Shown here one piece after another: positions 1 to 5,056 of a stretch of DNA of 5,852 bases. The translations under genes were made by a program, and so were the position numbers. Position 1 is the stretch's first letter. Each line of letters opens with the position of its first letter. The notes under the pieces are model-generated. The model saw nothing but the letters and a program-made list of their open reading frames with translations. It was not told where the DNA came from and did not search any database. Source of the stretch: Actinotalea sp. (GTDB lineage Bacteria > Actinomycetota > Actinomycetes > Actinomycetales > Cellulomonadaceae); NCBI GenBank assembly GCA_014360395.1, contig JACIXM010000249.1:1-5852 (forward strand), written 5' to 3'.

Positions 1-66
1 CACCCGCCGTGGCGCCCTGGGCGCCGTGGCCGCCGCCCTGGCCGGCGGCTTCACGGGAGGCTTCAC
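1..66 (-). CDS. Possible N-terminus of the next pst gene (pstC-like), partial
   Basis: Downstream of pstS an open minus-strand frame starts at a GTG (66-64) and runs off the left edge, giving 22 residues rich in Pro, Ala, Arg and Lys (VKPPVKPP then Ala/Arg-rich). PstC, the permease usually encoded after pstS, often begins in actinobacteria with such a charged, proline-rich cytoplasmic tail before its first membrane segment, but no membrane segment is reached here. Other GTG starts exist at 72-70 and 54-52 in the same frame and at 91-89 in another open frame (MPAAAGCAGE...). None has a convincing Shine-Dalgarno sequence. The pstC identity rests on gene order alone; both the start and the frame are uncertain. 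Confidence 0.25.
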   Translation of the reverse strand, partial: MKPPVKPPARAAATAPRAPRRV

Positions 67-98
67 CAGCACACCCCGCGGCGGCCGGCACCGTGCGC

Positions 99-1235
99 TC
101 AGGAGATCGCGTCGACGATCTCCATGACCTCGTCGCGGATCTCGGCCGAGATCGGGGCCGAGCCCGCCGCGCCGGCGGCCTGCTCCTGCCCCTCCTCGCT
201 CGCGACGTAGGTGAGGAACGCCTTCACCAGGGCCGCCGTCTCCGCGTCCTCGTACGAGGTGCAGGCGATGGAGTAGGAGACGAGGACGATCGGGTACGTG
301 CCCTCGGCCGTCGTGTCCCGCTCGAGCTCGCGGACGAGGCTGGCCTCGCCACGGCCCTCGGCCAGCGGGGACGCCGCGACGACCGCGGCGGCCGCCTCCG
401 GCGAGTAGGGGACGAAGCTCTCGCCCACGCCGACCGCGACGGTGCCGAGCGAGCCGGCGCGCGAGGCGTCGGCGTAGGTGATGGCGCCCTCACCCTCGGT
501 GACGGTCTGCACGACGCCCGAGGTGCCCTGCGCCGACTGCGTCCCGCTGACCGGCCAGTTGCCGCTGGGCTCGTGCGGCCACGCGTCGCCGGCGGCGGCG
601 GCGAGGTACTCGGTGAAGTTGTCGGTCGTGCCCGACTCGTCGGAGCGGTTGACCGGGGTGATCGCCAGGTCGGGGAGCTCGACGTCCGGGTTGTCCGCGG
701 CGATCTCCTCGGCGTCCCAGCGGGTGATGTCGCCGTTGAAGATGCCGGCGATGGTCTGCGGGGACATGTTGAGGGAGTCGATGCCGGGCAGGTTGAACAT
801 CACGGCGATCGGCGAGATGTACAGCGGCAGCTCGGCCGCCTCGCCGGGCTCGCAGCGCAGCGCCGCGGCCTCGGCCTGCTCGCCCTCGAGGGCGGCGTCG
901 GAACCGGCGAAGTCCACGCCGCCGTCGATGAACTGGGTCCGGCCACCGCCGGAGCCGACCGGGTCGTACGCCACGCTGACGTCGGGGTACTGGCCCTGGA
1001 AGCCGGCGATCCACGCCTGCATCGCCGACTCCTGCGAGCTGGCGCCGGCGCCCGCGAGCTGACCGCTGAGGTCGCCGCCGTCGACGTCGCCGCCGTCCAC
1101 CGCCGCGTTGCCGCTGTCGGAGCCGCTCGTCGCGTCGTCCGTGGTGGCGGCGTCCGAGCCGCAGGCCGCGAGGGTGAGGGCGAGCACACCCAGCGCCGCG
1201 ATCGGGGCGAGCTGCCTCCTGCGCTGAAGCTTCAC
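99..1235 (-). CDS. pstS: Phosphate ABC transporter substrate-binding lipoprotein PstS
   Basis: A 378-residue extracytoplasmic phosphate-binding protein that delivers Pi to the PstCAB importer. The start is GTG, preceded by AGGACGG with a 6-nt gap. Residues 1-24 are a lipoprotein signal peptide (MKLQRRR, hydrophobic stretch, lipobox LAAC), so Cys25 is the predicted lipidated residue. Residues 26-58 form a low-complexity Asp/Gly/Thr/Ser linker. The binding domain shows family signatures: GAGASS (62-67), GSGGG (94-98), the SD pair at 112-113 and RSDESGTT (197-204); these Ser/Thr/Asp/Arg elements line the phosphate pocket in known PstS proteins. Also typical are SPIAVMFNLPG (141-151) and GIFNGDITRWD (164-174). 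Cys128 and Cys325 are the only other cysteines and could form a disulfide. Length is normal for the family. A PHO box lies 94 bp upstream of the start, indicating induction by phosphate starvation through RegX3. Identification is secure. Confidence 0.96.
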   Translation of the reverse strand: MKLQRRRQLAPIAALGVLALTLAACGSDAATTDDATSGSDSGNAAVDGGDVDGGDLSGQLAGAGASSQESAMQAWIAGFQGQYPDVSVAYDPVGSGGGRTQFIDGGVDFAGSDAALEGEQAEAAALRCEPGEAAELPLYISPIAVMFNLPGIDSLNMSPQTIAGIFNGDITRWDAEEIAADNPDVELPDLAITPVNRSDESGTTDNFTEYLAAAAGDAWPHEPSGNWPVSGTQSAQGTSGVVQTVTEGEGAITYADASRAGSLGTVAVGVGESFVPYSPEAAAAVVAASPLAEGRGEASLVRELERDTTAEGTYPIVLVSYSIACTSYEDAETAALVKAFLTYVASEEGQEQAAGAAGSAPISAEIRDEVMEIVDAIS

Positions 1236-1259
1236 GTTGTTCCGTCCTGTCGCGTCACG

Positions 1260-1280
1260 CCGCCGGCCGGGTACCGGCGG
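1260..1280 (-). other. Hairpin in the predicted pstS 5' leader
   Basis: CCGCCGG (1260-1266) and CCGGCGG (1274-1280) form a perfect 7-bp G/C stem around a 7-nt loop. It ends 24 nt before the pstS GTG, just upstream of the ribosome-binding site. It could stabilise the leader or tune translation, but 7-bp GC stems also arise by chance in DNA of this composition. Confidence 0.3.
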
Positions 1281-1295
1281 TCGATGTCGACGGCG

Positions 1296-1301
1296 ACGCT
1301 A
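1296..1301 (-). promoter_or_regulatory. Candidate pstS -10 element
   Basis: The minus strand reads TAGCGT, matching the actinobacterial -10 pattern TAnnnT. It is the only such match between the PHO box and the pstS start. It lies 27 bp downstream of the PHO box and would give a leader of roughly 55 nt. No -35 hexamer is recognisable, as expected for an activator-dependent promoter where the regulator takes over the -35 role. The assignment is inference from position and consensus. Confidence 0.35.
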
Positions 1302-1328
1302 GGGAGCCTGCGTGTCCGGCTCCCCCGG

Positions 1329-1350
1329 CACGGCTGAACGGCCGGTGAAC
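1329..1350 (-). promoter_or_regulatory. PHO box (RegX3/PhoP-type site) upstream of pstS
   Basis: The minus strand carries two directly adjacent 11-bp units, GTTCACCGGCC (1350-1340) and GTTCAGCCGTG (1339-1329). This is the arrangement known for PhoP/RegX3-family sites in actinobacteria: GTTCACC followed by four variable bases, repeated every 11 bp so that regulator monomers sit on one DNA face. A weaker unit, GTCCGTCCGGC, extends the series upstream (1361-1351). The repeats point toward pstS and begin only 25 bp beyond the regX3 stop codon. The likely role is activation of pstS under phosphate limitation. Confidence 0.8.
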
Positions 1351-1375
1351 GCCGGACGGACGTTCGTGATCGAGG

Positions 1376-2074
1376 TCAGCCCGCGGCGTCGTCGTCGGCG
1401 AGCTTGTAGCCCAGGCCGCGGACGGTGAGGAGCCGCACCGGCGCGGCCGGGTCCTGCTCGATCTTCGCGCGGATCCGCTTGACGTGGACGTCGAGGGTCT
1501 TGGTGTCCCCCACGTAGTCCGACCCCCAGACCCGGTCGATGATCTGCCGGCGGGTCAGCACGCGACCCGCGTTGCGCAGGAGCAGCTCCAGCAGCTCGAA
1601 CTCCTTGAGCGGGAAGGAGACCCGCTCGCCGTCGACGTCCACCACGTGCCGGTCGGGGTCGAGGCGCAGCCCGCCGACGACGAGCACCTCGTCGTCGTGG
1701 TCCTCGACCGGCTCCGCGCGCCGCCGCAGCACCGCCTTGACCCGGGCGAGCAGCTCCCGCGACGAGTACGGCTTGGTCACGTAGTCGTCGGCGCCGAGCT
1801 CGAGCCCGACCACCTTGTCGATCTCCGTGTCCTTGGCGGTGAGCATGATGACCGGCACGGTGCTGCGCTGGCGCAGGCGCAGGATGACCTCGGTCCCCGA
1901 GAGCCCCGGCAGCATGACGTCCAGGAGGACGAGGTCCGCACCGCCCCGCTCGAACTCCTCCAGCGCGGTGGGCCCGTCGGCGGCCACCGACACGTCGTAC
2001 CCCTCCTTGCGCAGGAGGTAGGACAACGGGTCGCGGTAGGACTCCTCGTCCTCCACCACCAGGATGCGCGTCAT
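1376..2074 (-). CDS. regX3: Phosphate-responsive response regulator RegX3 (PhoP/OmpR family)
   Basis: A 232-residue transcription factor partnered with SenX3. The receiver domain (about 1-118) has acidic residues Glu8-Asp9-Glu10, phosphoacceptor Asp52 (LLDVMLPG), switch Thr79 and Lys101 (VTKPYSSREL). The OmpR-type winged helix (about 128-228) has LPLKEFELL-like FPLKEFELL, the recognition region DTKTLDVHVKRIRAKI (190-205) and the wing VRGLGY (218-223). It matches mycobacterial RegX3 closely along its length as I recall that protein. The ATG at 2074 is chosen because MTRILVVEDE is the exact family N-terminus, AAGGAG lies 7 nt upstream, and ATG overlaps the senX3 stop as ATGA, implying translational coupling. 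The frame is open upstream to 2209, but that stretch overlaps the senX3 kinase end and is not receiver-like. It probably binds the PHO boxes described here. Confidence 0.96.
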   Translation of the reverse strand: MTRILVVEDEESYRDPLSYLLRKEGYDVSVAADGPTALEEFERGGADLVLLDVMLPGLSGTEVILRLRQRSTVPVIMLTAKDTEIDKVVGLELGADDYVTKPYSSRELLARVKAVLRRRAEPVEDHDDEVLVVGGLRLDPDRHVVDVDGERVSFPLKEFELLELLLRNAGRVLTRRQIIDRVWGSDYVGDTKTLDVHVKRIRAKIEQDPAAPVRLLTVRGLGYKLADDDAAG

Positions 2075-3312
2075 GCGGGAACTCCTTCGTCGGACGGGCC
2101 GGCCGGCCGGCCGGTGGGCGGGCCGGCGGGCGCGCCCGACCCGGCCAGGGCGTCCGGCGCGAGGGGCAGCCGGACGGTGAAGGTGGAGCCGTGCCCGAGC
2201 TGGGACCACACGGAGACCTCGCCCCCGTGGTCGGCCACGACGTGCTTGACGATGGACAGCCCGAGGCCGGTGCCACCGGTCTCCCGCGACCGGGCGGGGT
2301 CGACGCGGTAGAACCGCTCGAAGAGCCGGGGCAGGGCCGCGGCGGGGATGCCGATGCCCTGGTCCACGACGGCGAGCTCGACGGCGTCCGCGTCCGGGCG
2401 CAGGGTCGTCCCGACGGCGACCCGCGTCCCCGGCTCGGAGTACGCGACCGCGTTGTCCAGCAGGTTCCGGACGGCCGTGACGAGCAGGTCGTGGGAGCCC
2501 AGGACGACGGCGCCCGCGGGCACGTCGCCGACGTCCACCTCGATGTCCTTGCCCGTCGCCGTGGTCCGTGCCCGGTCGGCGGCCTCGTGCACCACCTCGG
2601 CCAGGTCGACCCGCGACGCCGCCGTCAACGGGTCGGAGACCTGCAGGCGGGAGAGCTGGATGACCTCCTGGACGAGCGCGGCCAGGCGCGCGGCCTCCGT
2701 CTGCATCCGGCCCGCGAAGCGGCGCACCGCGTCCGGGTCGTCGGCCGCGTCCTGGACCGTCTCGGAGAGCAGCGCGAGGGCCCCGACGGGCGTCTTGAGC
2801 TCGTGGGAGATGTTGACGACGAAGTCCCGGCGGATCGCCTCCAGACGGCGCGCCTCGGTGCGGTCCTCCGCCAGGAGCATGACGTGGTGGTCCCCCAGCA
2901 TCGCCACACGGACCTGCATGACGACGGTCCCGCCGCCGACGGCGCTGCGGGGCAGCTCGAGCTCCTCGTCCCGGACCCGGCCGTCCGCGGCGACGTCGAG
3001 CACCATGCGCTCCAGGACCGCGTGCTGGAACCGGTCGTCCCGGACCAGGCCCACGGTCCGCGCGGTCGGGCTCGCGCGCACCACCCGCGCGTTCTTCTCG
3101 GCGACCACGACGGCCGACCGCAGGGCCGCCAGGACCTCGGTCGCGCCGCGGTCGAGCCCGTCGGGGCCCGGCCCGGCGGACGGGGACGACGGCGCCCCGG
3201 CCCGCGCCCGCGCGACGAGCGCGCCGACCACGCCGCCGAGCGCGGCGACGACCAGCAGCGCCGCGACGACGGCCACCACGGCCACGCCGCCCGGGAGCGG
3301 AACGTCGATCAC
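2071..3312 (-). CDS. senX3: Sensor histidine kinase SenX3 (PhoR-like)
   Basis: A 413-residue membrane-bound kinase that phosphorylates RegX3 when phosphate is scarce. Residues 8-35 form one hydrophobic membrane segment. A PAS-like region follows (about 58-150; it contains ARVVRASPTARTVGLVRD), and there is no large extracellular domain, as in mycobacterial SenX3, suggesting that the signal comes from the Pst/PhoU complex. HisKA spans about 160-225 with phosphoacceptor His170 in SHELKTPVGA. The HATPase domain has the N box RNLLDNAVAYS (Asn283, Asn287), G1 DQGIG (317-321), F box FERFYR (331-336) and G2 GGTGLGLSIVKH (346-357). Length matches SenX3 (about 410). The tail (390-413) is Gly/Pro/Ala-rich and encoded partly by a GGCC repeat. 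The start is GTG (3312); an in-frame stop lies 18 nt upstream (3330-3328). No Shine-Dalgarno is visible, and a TACCCT sits 6 nt before the GTG, consistent with a leaderless transcript. First gene of senX3-regX3. Confidence 0.95.
   Translation of the reverse strand: MIDVPLPGGVAVVAVVAALLVVAALGGVVGALVARARAGAPSSPSAGPGPDGLDRGATEVLAALRSAVVVAEKNARVVRASPTARTVGLVRDDRFQHAVLERMVLDVAADGRVRDEELELPRSAVGGGTVVMQVRVAMLGDHHVMLLAEDRTEARRLEAIRRDFVVNISHELKTPVGALALLSETVQDAADDPDAVRRFAGRMQTEAARLAALVQEVIQLSRLQVSDPLTAASRVDLAEVVHEAADRARTTATGKDIEVDVGDVPAGAVVLGSHDLLVTAVRNLLDNAVAYSEPGTRVAVGTTLRPDADAVELAVVDQGIGIPAAALPRLFERFYRVDPARSRETGGTGLGLSIVKHVVADHGGEVSVWSQLGHGSTFTVRLPLAPDALAGSGAPAGPPTGRPAGPSDEGVPA
2082..2087 (-). promoter_or_regulatory. 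regX3 ribosome-binding site inside the end of senX3
   Basis: The minus strand reads AAGGAG, 7 nt before the ATG at 2074. It lies within the last codons of senX3 and, with the ATGA overlap, fixes the regX3 start and allows both coupled and independent initiation. Confidence 0.85.
2097..2114. repeat. GGCC tetranucleotide tandem repeat in the 3' end of senX3
   Basis: Four and a half GGCC units occur in a row (18 bp), followed by further GGC-rich sequence. They encode part of the Gly/Pro/Ala tail of SenX3 and end 24 bp before its stop codon. The tract is self-complementary, so it could fold in the mRNA just upstream of the regX3 ribosome-binding site. The unit length is not a multiple of three, so slippage would shift the frame. 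Confidence 0.8.
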
Positions 3313-3314
3313 CA

Positions 3315-3336
3315 GGTCAGGGTATGTTCACCAGCA
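3315..3336 (+). promoter_or_regulatory. Candidate PHO box overlapping the senX3 start region
   Basis: On the plus strand GTTCACCAGCA (3326-3336) is preceded at exactly 11 bp by GGTCAGGGTAT (3315-3325), whose first five bases fit the G(G/T)TCA core while the rest does not. The pair covers the predicted -10 elements and ends 3 bp from the senX3 GTG. Binding here would more likely block or modulate RNA polymerase than activate it. One unit is strong and one weak. Confidence 0.5.
3319..3328. promoter_or_regulatory. Overlapping divergent -10 elements (senX3 and phoU sides)
   Basis: The single TA step at 3323-3324 supports a TAnnnT match on both strands: TACCCT on minus (3324-3319) and TATGTT on plus (3323-3328). 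The minus element is followed by exactly six bases and then the senX3 GTG, the spacing expected of a leaderless actinobacterial mRNA starting at the G of the start codon. The plus element would give phoU a leader of about 120 nt that includes the second PHO-box cluster. No other TA dinucleotide occurs from 3313 to 3457. The promoter assignment is inferred from consensus and spacing. Confidence 0.45.
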
Positions 3337-3339
3337 GGG

Positions 3340-3356
3340 GTCGGGTGCCACCCGAC
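3340..3356. promoter_or_regulatory. 17-bp perfect palindrome between the PHO-box clusters
   Basis: GTCGGGTG (3340-3347) and CACCCGAC (3349-3356) are exact reverse complements separated by one C. Its size and perfect symmetry resemble an operator for a dimeric regulator, and it lies in the middle of the senX3/phoU regulatory region. It does not match the GTTCACC PHO motif. The binding protein, if any, is unknown; it could also act as a small hairpin in a phoU leader. Confidence 0.4.
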
Positions 3357-3380
3357 GGGGGACGGACGGCTCCGGGACGG

Positions 3381-3418
3381 CAGATGTTCACCGTCCCGGT
3401 GACATCTGTTCACCCGGC
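3381..3418 (+). promoter_or_regulatory. Compound PHO-box cluster upstream of phoU
   Basis: Two perfect GTTCACC cores lie at 3386-3392 and 3408-3414, exactly 22 bp (two 11-bp periods) apart on the plus strand. The intervening period has no good direct-repeat unit, but CGGTGACATCTG (3397-3408) is the reverse complement of 3381-3393 apart from one extra T in the left arm, so the site is also an inverted repeat of twelve matched bases. Both layouts have been described for this regulator family, direct repeats in Streptomyces PhoP and inverted repeats in mycobacterial RegX3. It ends 39 bp before the phoU ATG. Confidence 0.7.
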
Positions 3419-3457
3419 GCTGCGACCCTGTCCCGGCACTGCGACGAGAGGGAACTG

Positions 3458-4114
3458 ATGCGGGACATCTTCGTGGCCGAGCTGACCCAGCTCGGCGAGG
3501 ACCTCCAGGCAATGAGCCGCCTGGTCGAGTCGGCGATCGGCTCGGCCGGCACGGCGCTGCTCGAGGGCGACGTCGCGCTGGCGGAGAACGTCATCGCCGA
3601 CGACAGCACCATCGACGCCATCGAGCGCGACCTGGACGAGCGGTGCGTCGCGCTCCTCGCCCAGCAGCAGCCCGTGGCGCGGGACCTGCGGATCGTCGTC
3701 ACGGCGCTGCGGATGAGCGCGTCGCTGGAGCGCATGGGCGACCTGGCCCGGCACGTCGCCGAGGTCGCTCGCCTGCGCTACCCCGGGCGCGCGATGCCGG
3801 ACGAGCTCGAGCCGCTCTTCCGGCAGATGCACGAGAGCGCGCTCCGCGTCGCCCAGCGGGTGACGACCGTCCTCGGCTCGCACGACCTGGAGCTGGCCGA
3901 GGAGATCGAGCGGGACGACGACCTGCTGGACCGCCTGCACCACGAGACGTTCACGGCCACGCTGGGCGGCGACTTCACGCTCACCCCCCAGCAGGTGGTC
4001 GACGTGACGCTGCTGGGCCGGTACTACGAGCGGTTCGGGGACCACGGCGTCTCCGTGGCCCGGCGCATCGTGTACCTGGTCACCGGCGAGCTGGACGAGC
4101 ACTCCGGCCCCTGA
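3458..4114 (+). CDS. phoU: Phosphate signalling protein PhoU
   Basis: A 218-residue cytoplasmic all-helical protein that couples the Pst transporter to the SenX3-type kinase and keeps phosphate-starvation signalling off when phosphate is plentiful. It has the two-repeat PhoU architecture (about 1-105 and 115-212), each repeat ending in the metal-binding helix motif: ERMGDLARHV (91-100) and ERFGDHGVSVARR (191-203), with Glu91/Asp95 and Glu191/Asp195 as probable ligands. The N-terminus MRDIFVAELTQLGEDL is typical. The ATG is preceded by AGAGGGA a few bases upstream. The frame stays open upstream, opposite senX3, but that region has no PhoU similarity. Length is usual for the family. It is transcribed divergently from senX3 across a region with PHO-box motifs and convergently with gpmA, so it appears to be a single-gene transcript. 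Confidence 0.96.
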   Translation: MRDIFVAELTQLGEDLQAMSRLVESAIGSAGTALLEGDVALAENVIADDSTIDAIERDLDERCVALLAQQQPVARDLRIVVTALRMSASLERMGDLARHVAEVARLRYPGRAMPDELEPLFRQMHESALRVAQRVTTVLGSHDLELAEEIERDDDLLDRLHHETFTATLGGDFTLTPQQVVDVTLLGRYYERFGDHGVSVARRIVYLVTGELDEHSGP

Positions 4115-4172
4115 CGGCCCGTGACCCCGGCTCCTGCCCGTCGGATCGGACGCAGGTGCGGGGCCCAGCAGG

Positions 4173-4226
4173 ACGACGACGGCGGCCCGCCCCTCCGATG
4201 TGGAGGAGACGGGCCGCCGTCGTCGT
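4173..4226. terminator. Long hairpin between convergent phoU and gpmA, likely bidirectional terminator
   Basis: A perfect 17-bp stem pairs 4173-4189 (ACGACGACGGCGGCCCG) with 4210-4226. Inside it a second 5-bp stem pairs CCTCC (4192-4196) with GGAGG (4202-4206) around a 5-nt loop. Neither side has a T tract, which is common for actinobacterial hairpin terminators. It starts 59 bp past the phoU stop and ends 16 bp from the gpmA stop, so symmetry allows it to end both transcripts. Confidence 0.85.
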
Positions 4227-4241
4227 GGTGGGTCCGGCCGG

Positions 4242-4979
4242 TCAGCGGCCCTGGTTCGCGACCGCCTTGATCGCCTCGGCGGCGGCCTCGGGGTCGAGGT
4301 AGCGACCGCCGCGGGTCACGGGCTTCAGGTCCTCATCCAGCTCGTACACGAGCGGGATGCCCGTGGGCACGTTGAGCCCGGCGATCGTCTCGTCGTCGAT
4401 GTCGTCGAGGTACTTGATGATGGCGCGCAGCGAGTTGCCGTGGGCCGCCACCAGGACGGTCTTCCCGGCGCGCAGGTCGGGCACGATGTCGCTGTCCCAG
4501 TACGGCAGCGCGCGCTCCAGGACGTCCTTGAGGCACTCGGTGCGCACGACGGGGGCGTCGGCGTAGCGCGGGTCCGCGTCCTGGGAGAACTCCGAGCCGA
4601 GCTCGATCTCCGGCGGCGGGACGTCGTACGACCGGCGCCAGAGCATGAACTGCTCCTCGCCGAACTCGGCGAGGGTCTGCTTCTTGTCCTTGCCCTGCAG
4701 GGCGCCGTAGTGACGCTCGTTGAGGCGCCAGTGCCGCCGCACCGGGATCCAGTGCCGGTCGGCCGCGTCGAGGGCCAGGTTCGCGGTGGTGATCGCGCGG
4801 CGCAGCAGCGACGTGTGCACGACGTCCGGCAGCACGCCGGCCTCGGTCAGCAGGCTCCCGCCGCGCTTCGCCTCCTGTACGCCCTTCTCGGACAGCGCGA
4901 CGTCCACCCAGCCGGTGAACAGGTTCTTGGCGTTCCACTCGCTCTCGCCGTGGCGGAGCAGCACGAGGGTGTAGGTCAT
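4242..4979 (-). CDS. gpmA: 2,3-bisphosphoglycerate-dependent phosphoglycerate mutase
   Basis: A 245-residue cytosolic glycolytic/gluconeogenic enzyme interconverting 3- and 2-phosphoglycerate through a phosphohistidine. The histidine-phosphatase signature [10 protein letters not shown] places the phosphorylated His at residue 10, with Arg9 beside it. [14 protein letters not shown] (20-33), TSLLRRA (56-62; Arg61), [13 protein letters not shown] (87-99; acid/base Glu88) and AAHGNSLRA (178-186; second catalytic His180) follow in the order of dPGM enzymes, and the length is standard. [11 protein letters not shown] is the usual start, with GCAGG 9 nt upstream; an in-frame ATG three codons earlier (4988, MATMTYTL) is an alternative, with GGGG 4 nt before it. 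The open frame continuing upstream to 5225 overlaps mshA and is not real coding. The 77 bases between mshA and this gene contain no TA step, hence no TAnnnT -10, so co-transcription with mshA is likely. mshA-gpm proximity is also seen in mycobacteria. Confidence 0.96.
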   Translation of the reverse strand: MTYTLVLLRHGESEWNAKNLFTGWVDVALSEKGVQEAKRGGSLLTEAGVLPDVVHTSLLRRAITTANLALDAADRHWIPVRRHWRLNERHYGALQGKDKKQTLAEFGEEQFMLWRRSYDVPPPEIELGSEFSQDADPRYADAPVVRTECLKDVLERALPYWDSDIVPDLRAGKTVLVAAHGNSLRAIIKYLDDIDDETIAGLNVPTGIPLVYELDEDLKPVTRGGRYLDPEAAAEAIKAVANQGR

Positions 4980-5056
4980 GGTGGCCATCCTGCCCCATGC
5001 CCGGCGCCCCGTTCCGGGACCGTCCTGCTCCCCGGGACGCCCCGTCCGAGGGTGGC

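Noticed and set aside
47..66. Repeated GGCTTCAC as a PHO box after pstS
   Set aside because: The spacing is 12 bp rather than 11, the core is CTTCAC rather than GTTCACC, and it is explained by repeated Val-Lys-Pro codons in a possible downstream gene.
9..1337. Long plus-strand open frame opposite pstS
   Set aside because: It is Arg/Gly/Val-rich with no recognisable domain, lies opposite a clear pstS, and is typical of antisense frames in very GC-rich DNA.
2075..2209. 45-residue N-terminal extension of regX3
   Set aside because: It overlaps the end of senX3, is Arg/Pro-rich, and the receiver fold begins exactly at the ATG at 2074 with its own Shine-Dalgarno sequence. It matters only for the hypothetical fusion noted above.
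2348..3457. Upstream extension of the phoU frame, doubling the protein length
   Set aside because: The extension lies opposite senX3, is Ser/Arg/Thr-rich without domains, and the ATG at 3458 has a ribosome-binding site and the family's normal N-terminus.
3949..3955. GTTCACG inside phoU
   Set aside because: Single degenerate core within coding sequence (Phe-Thr codons), with no second unit at 11 bp.
4914..4920. GGTGAAC, the reverse of a PHO-box core, inside gpmA
   Set aside because: It encodes the conserved LFTG of phosphoglycerate mutase (TTC ACC), has no 11-bp neighbour unit and is mid-gene.
4980..5056. Promoter or terminator between mshA and gpmA
   Set aside because: There is no TA dinucleotide for a -10 element and no long stem; only a repeated CCGGGAC is visible.
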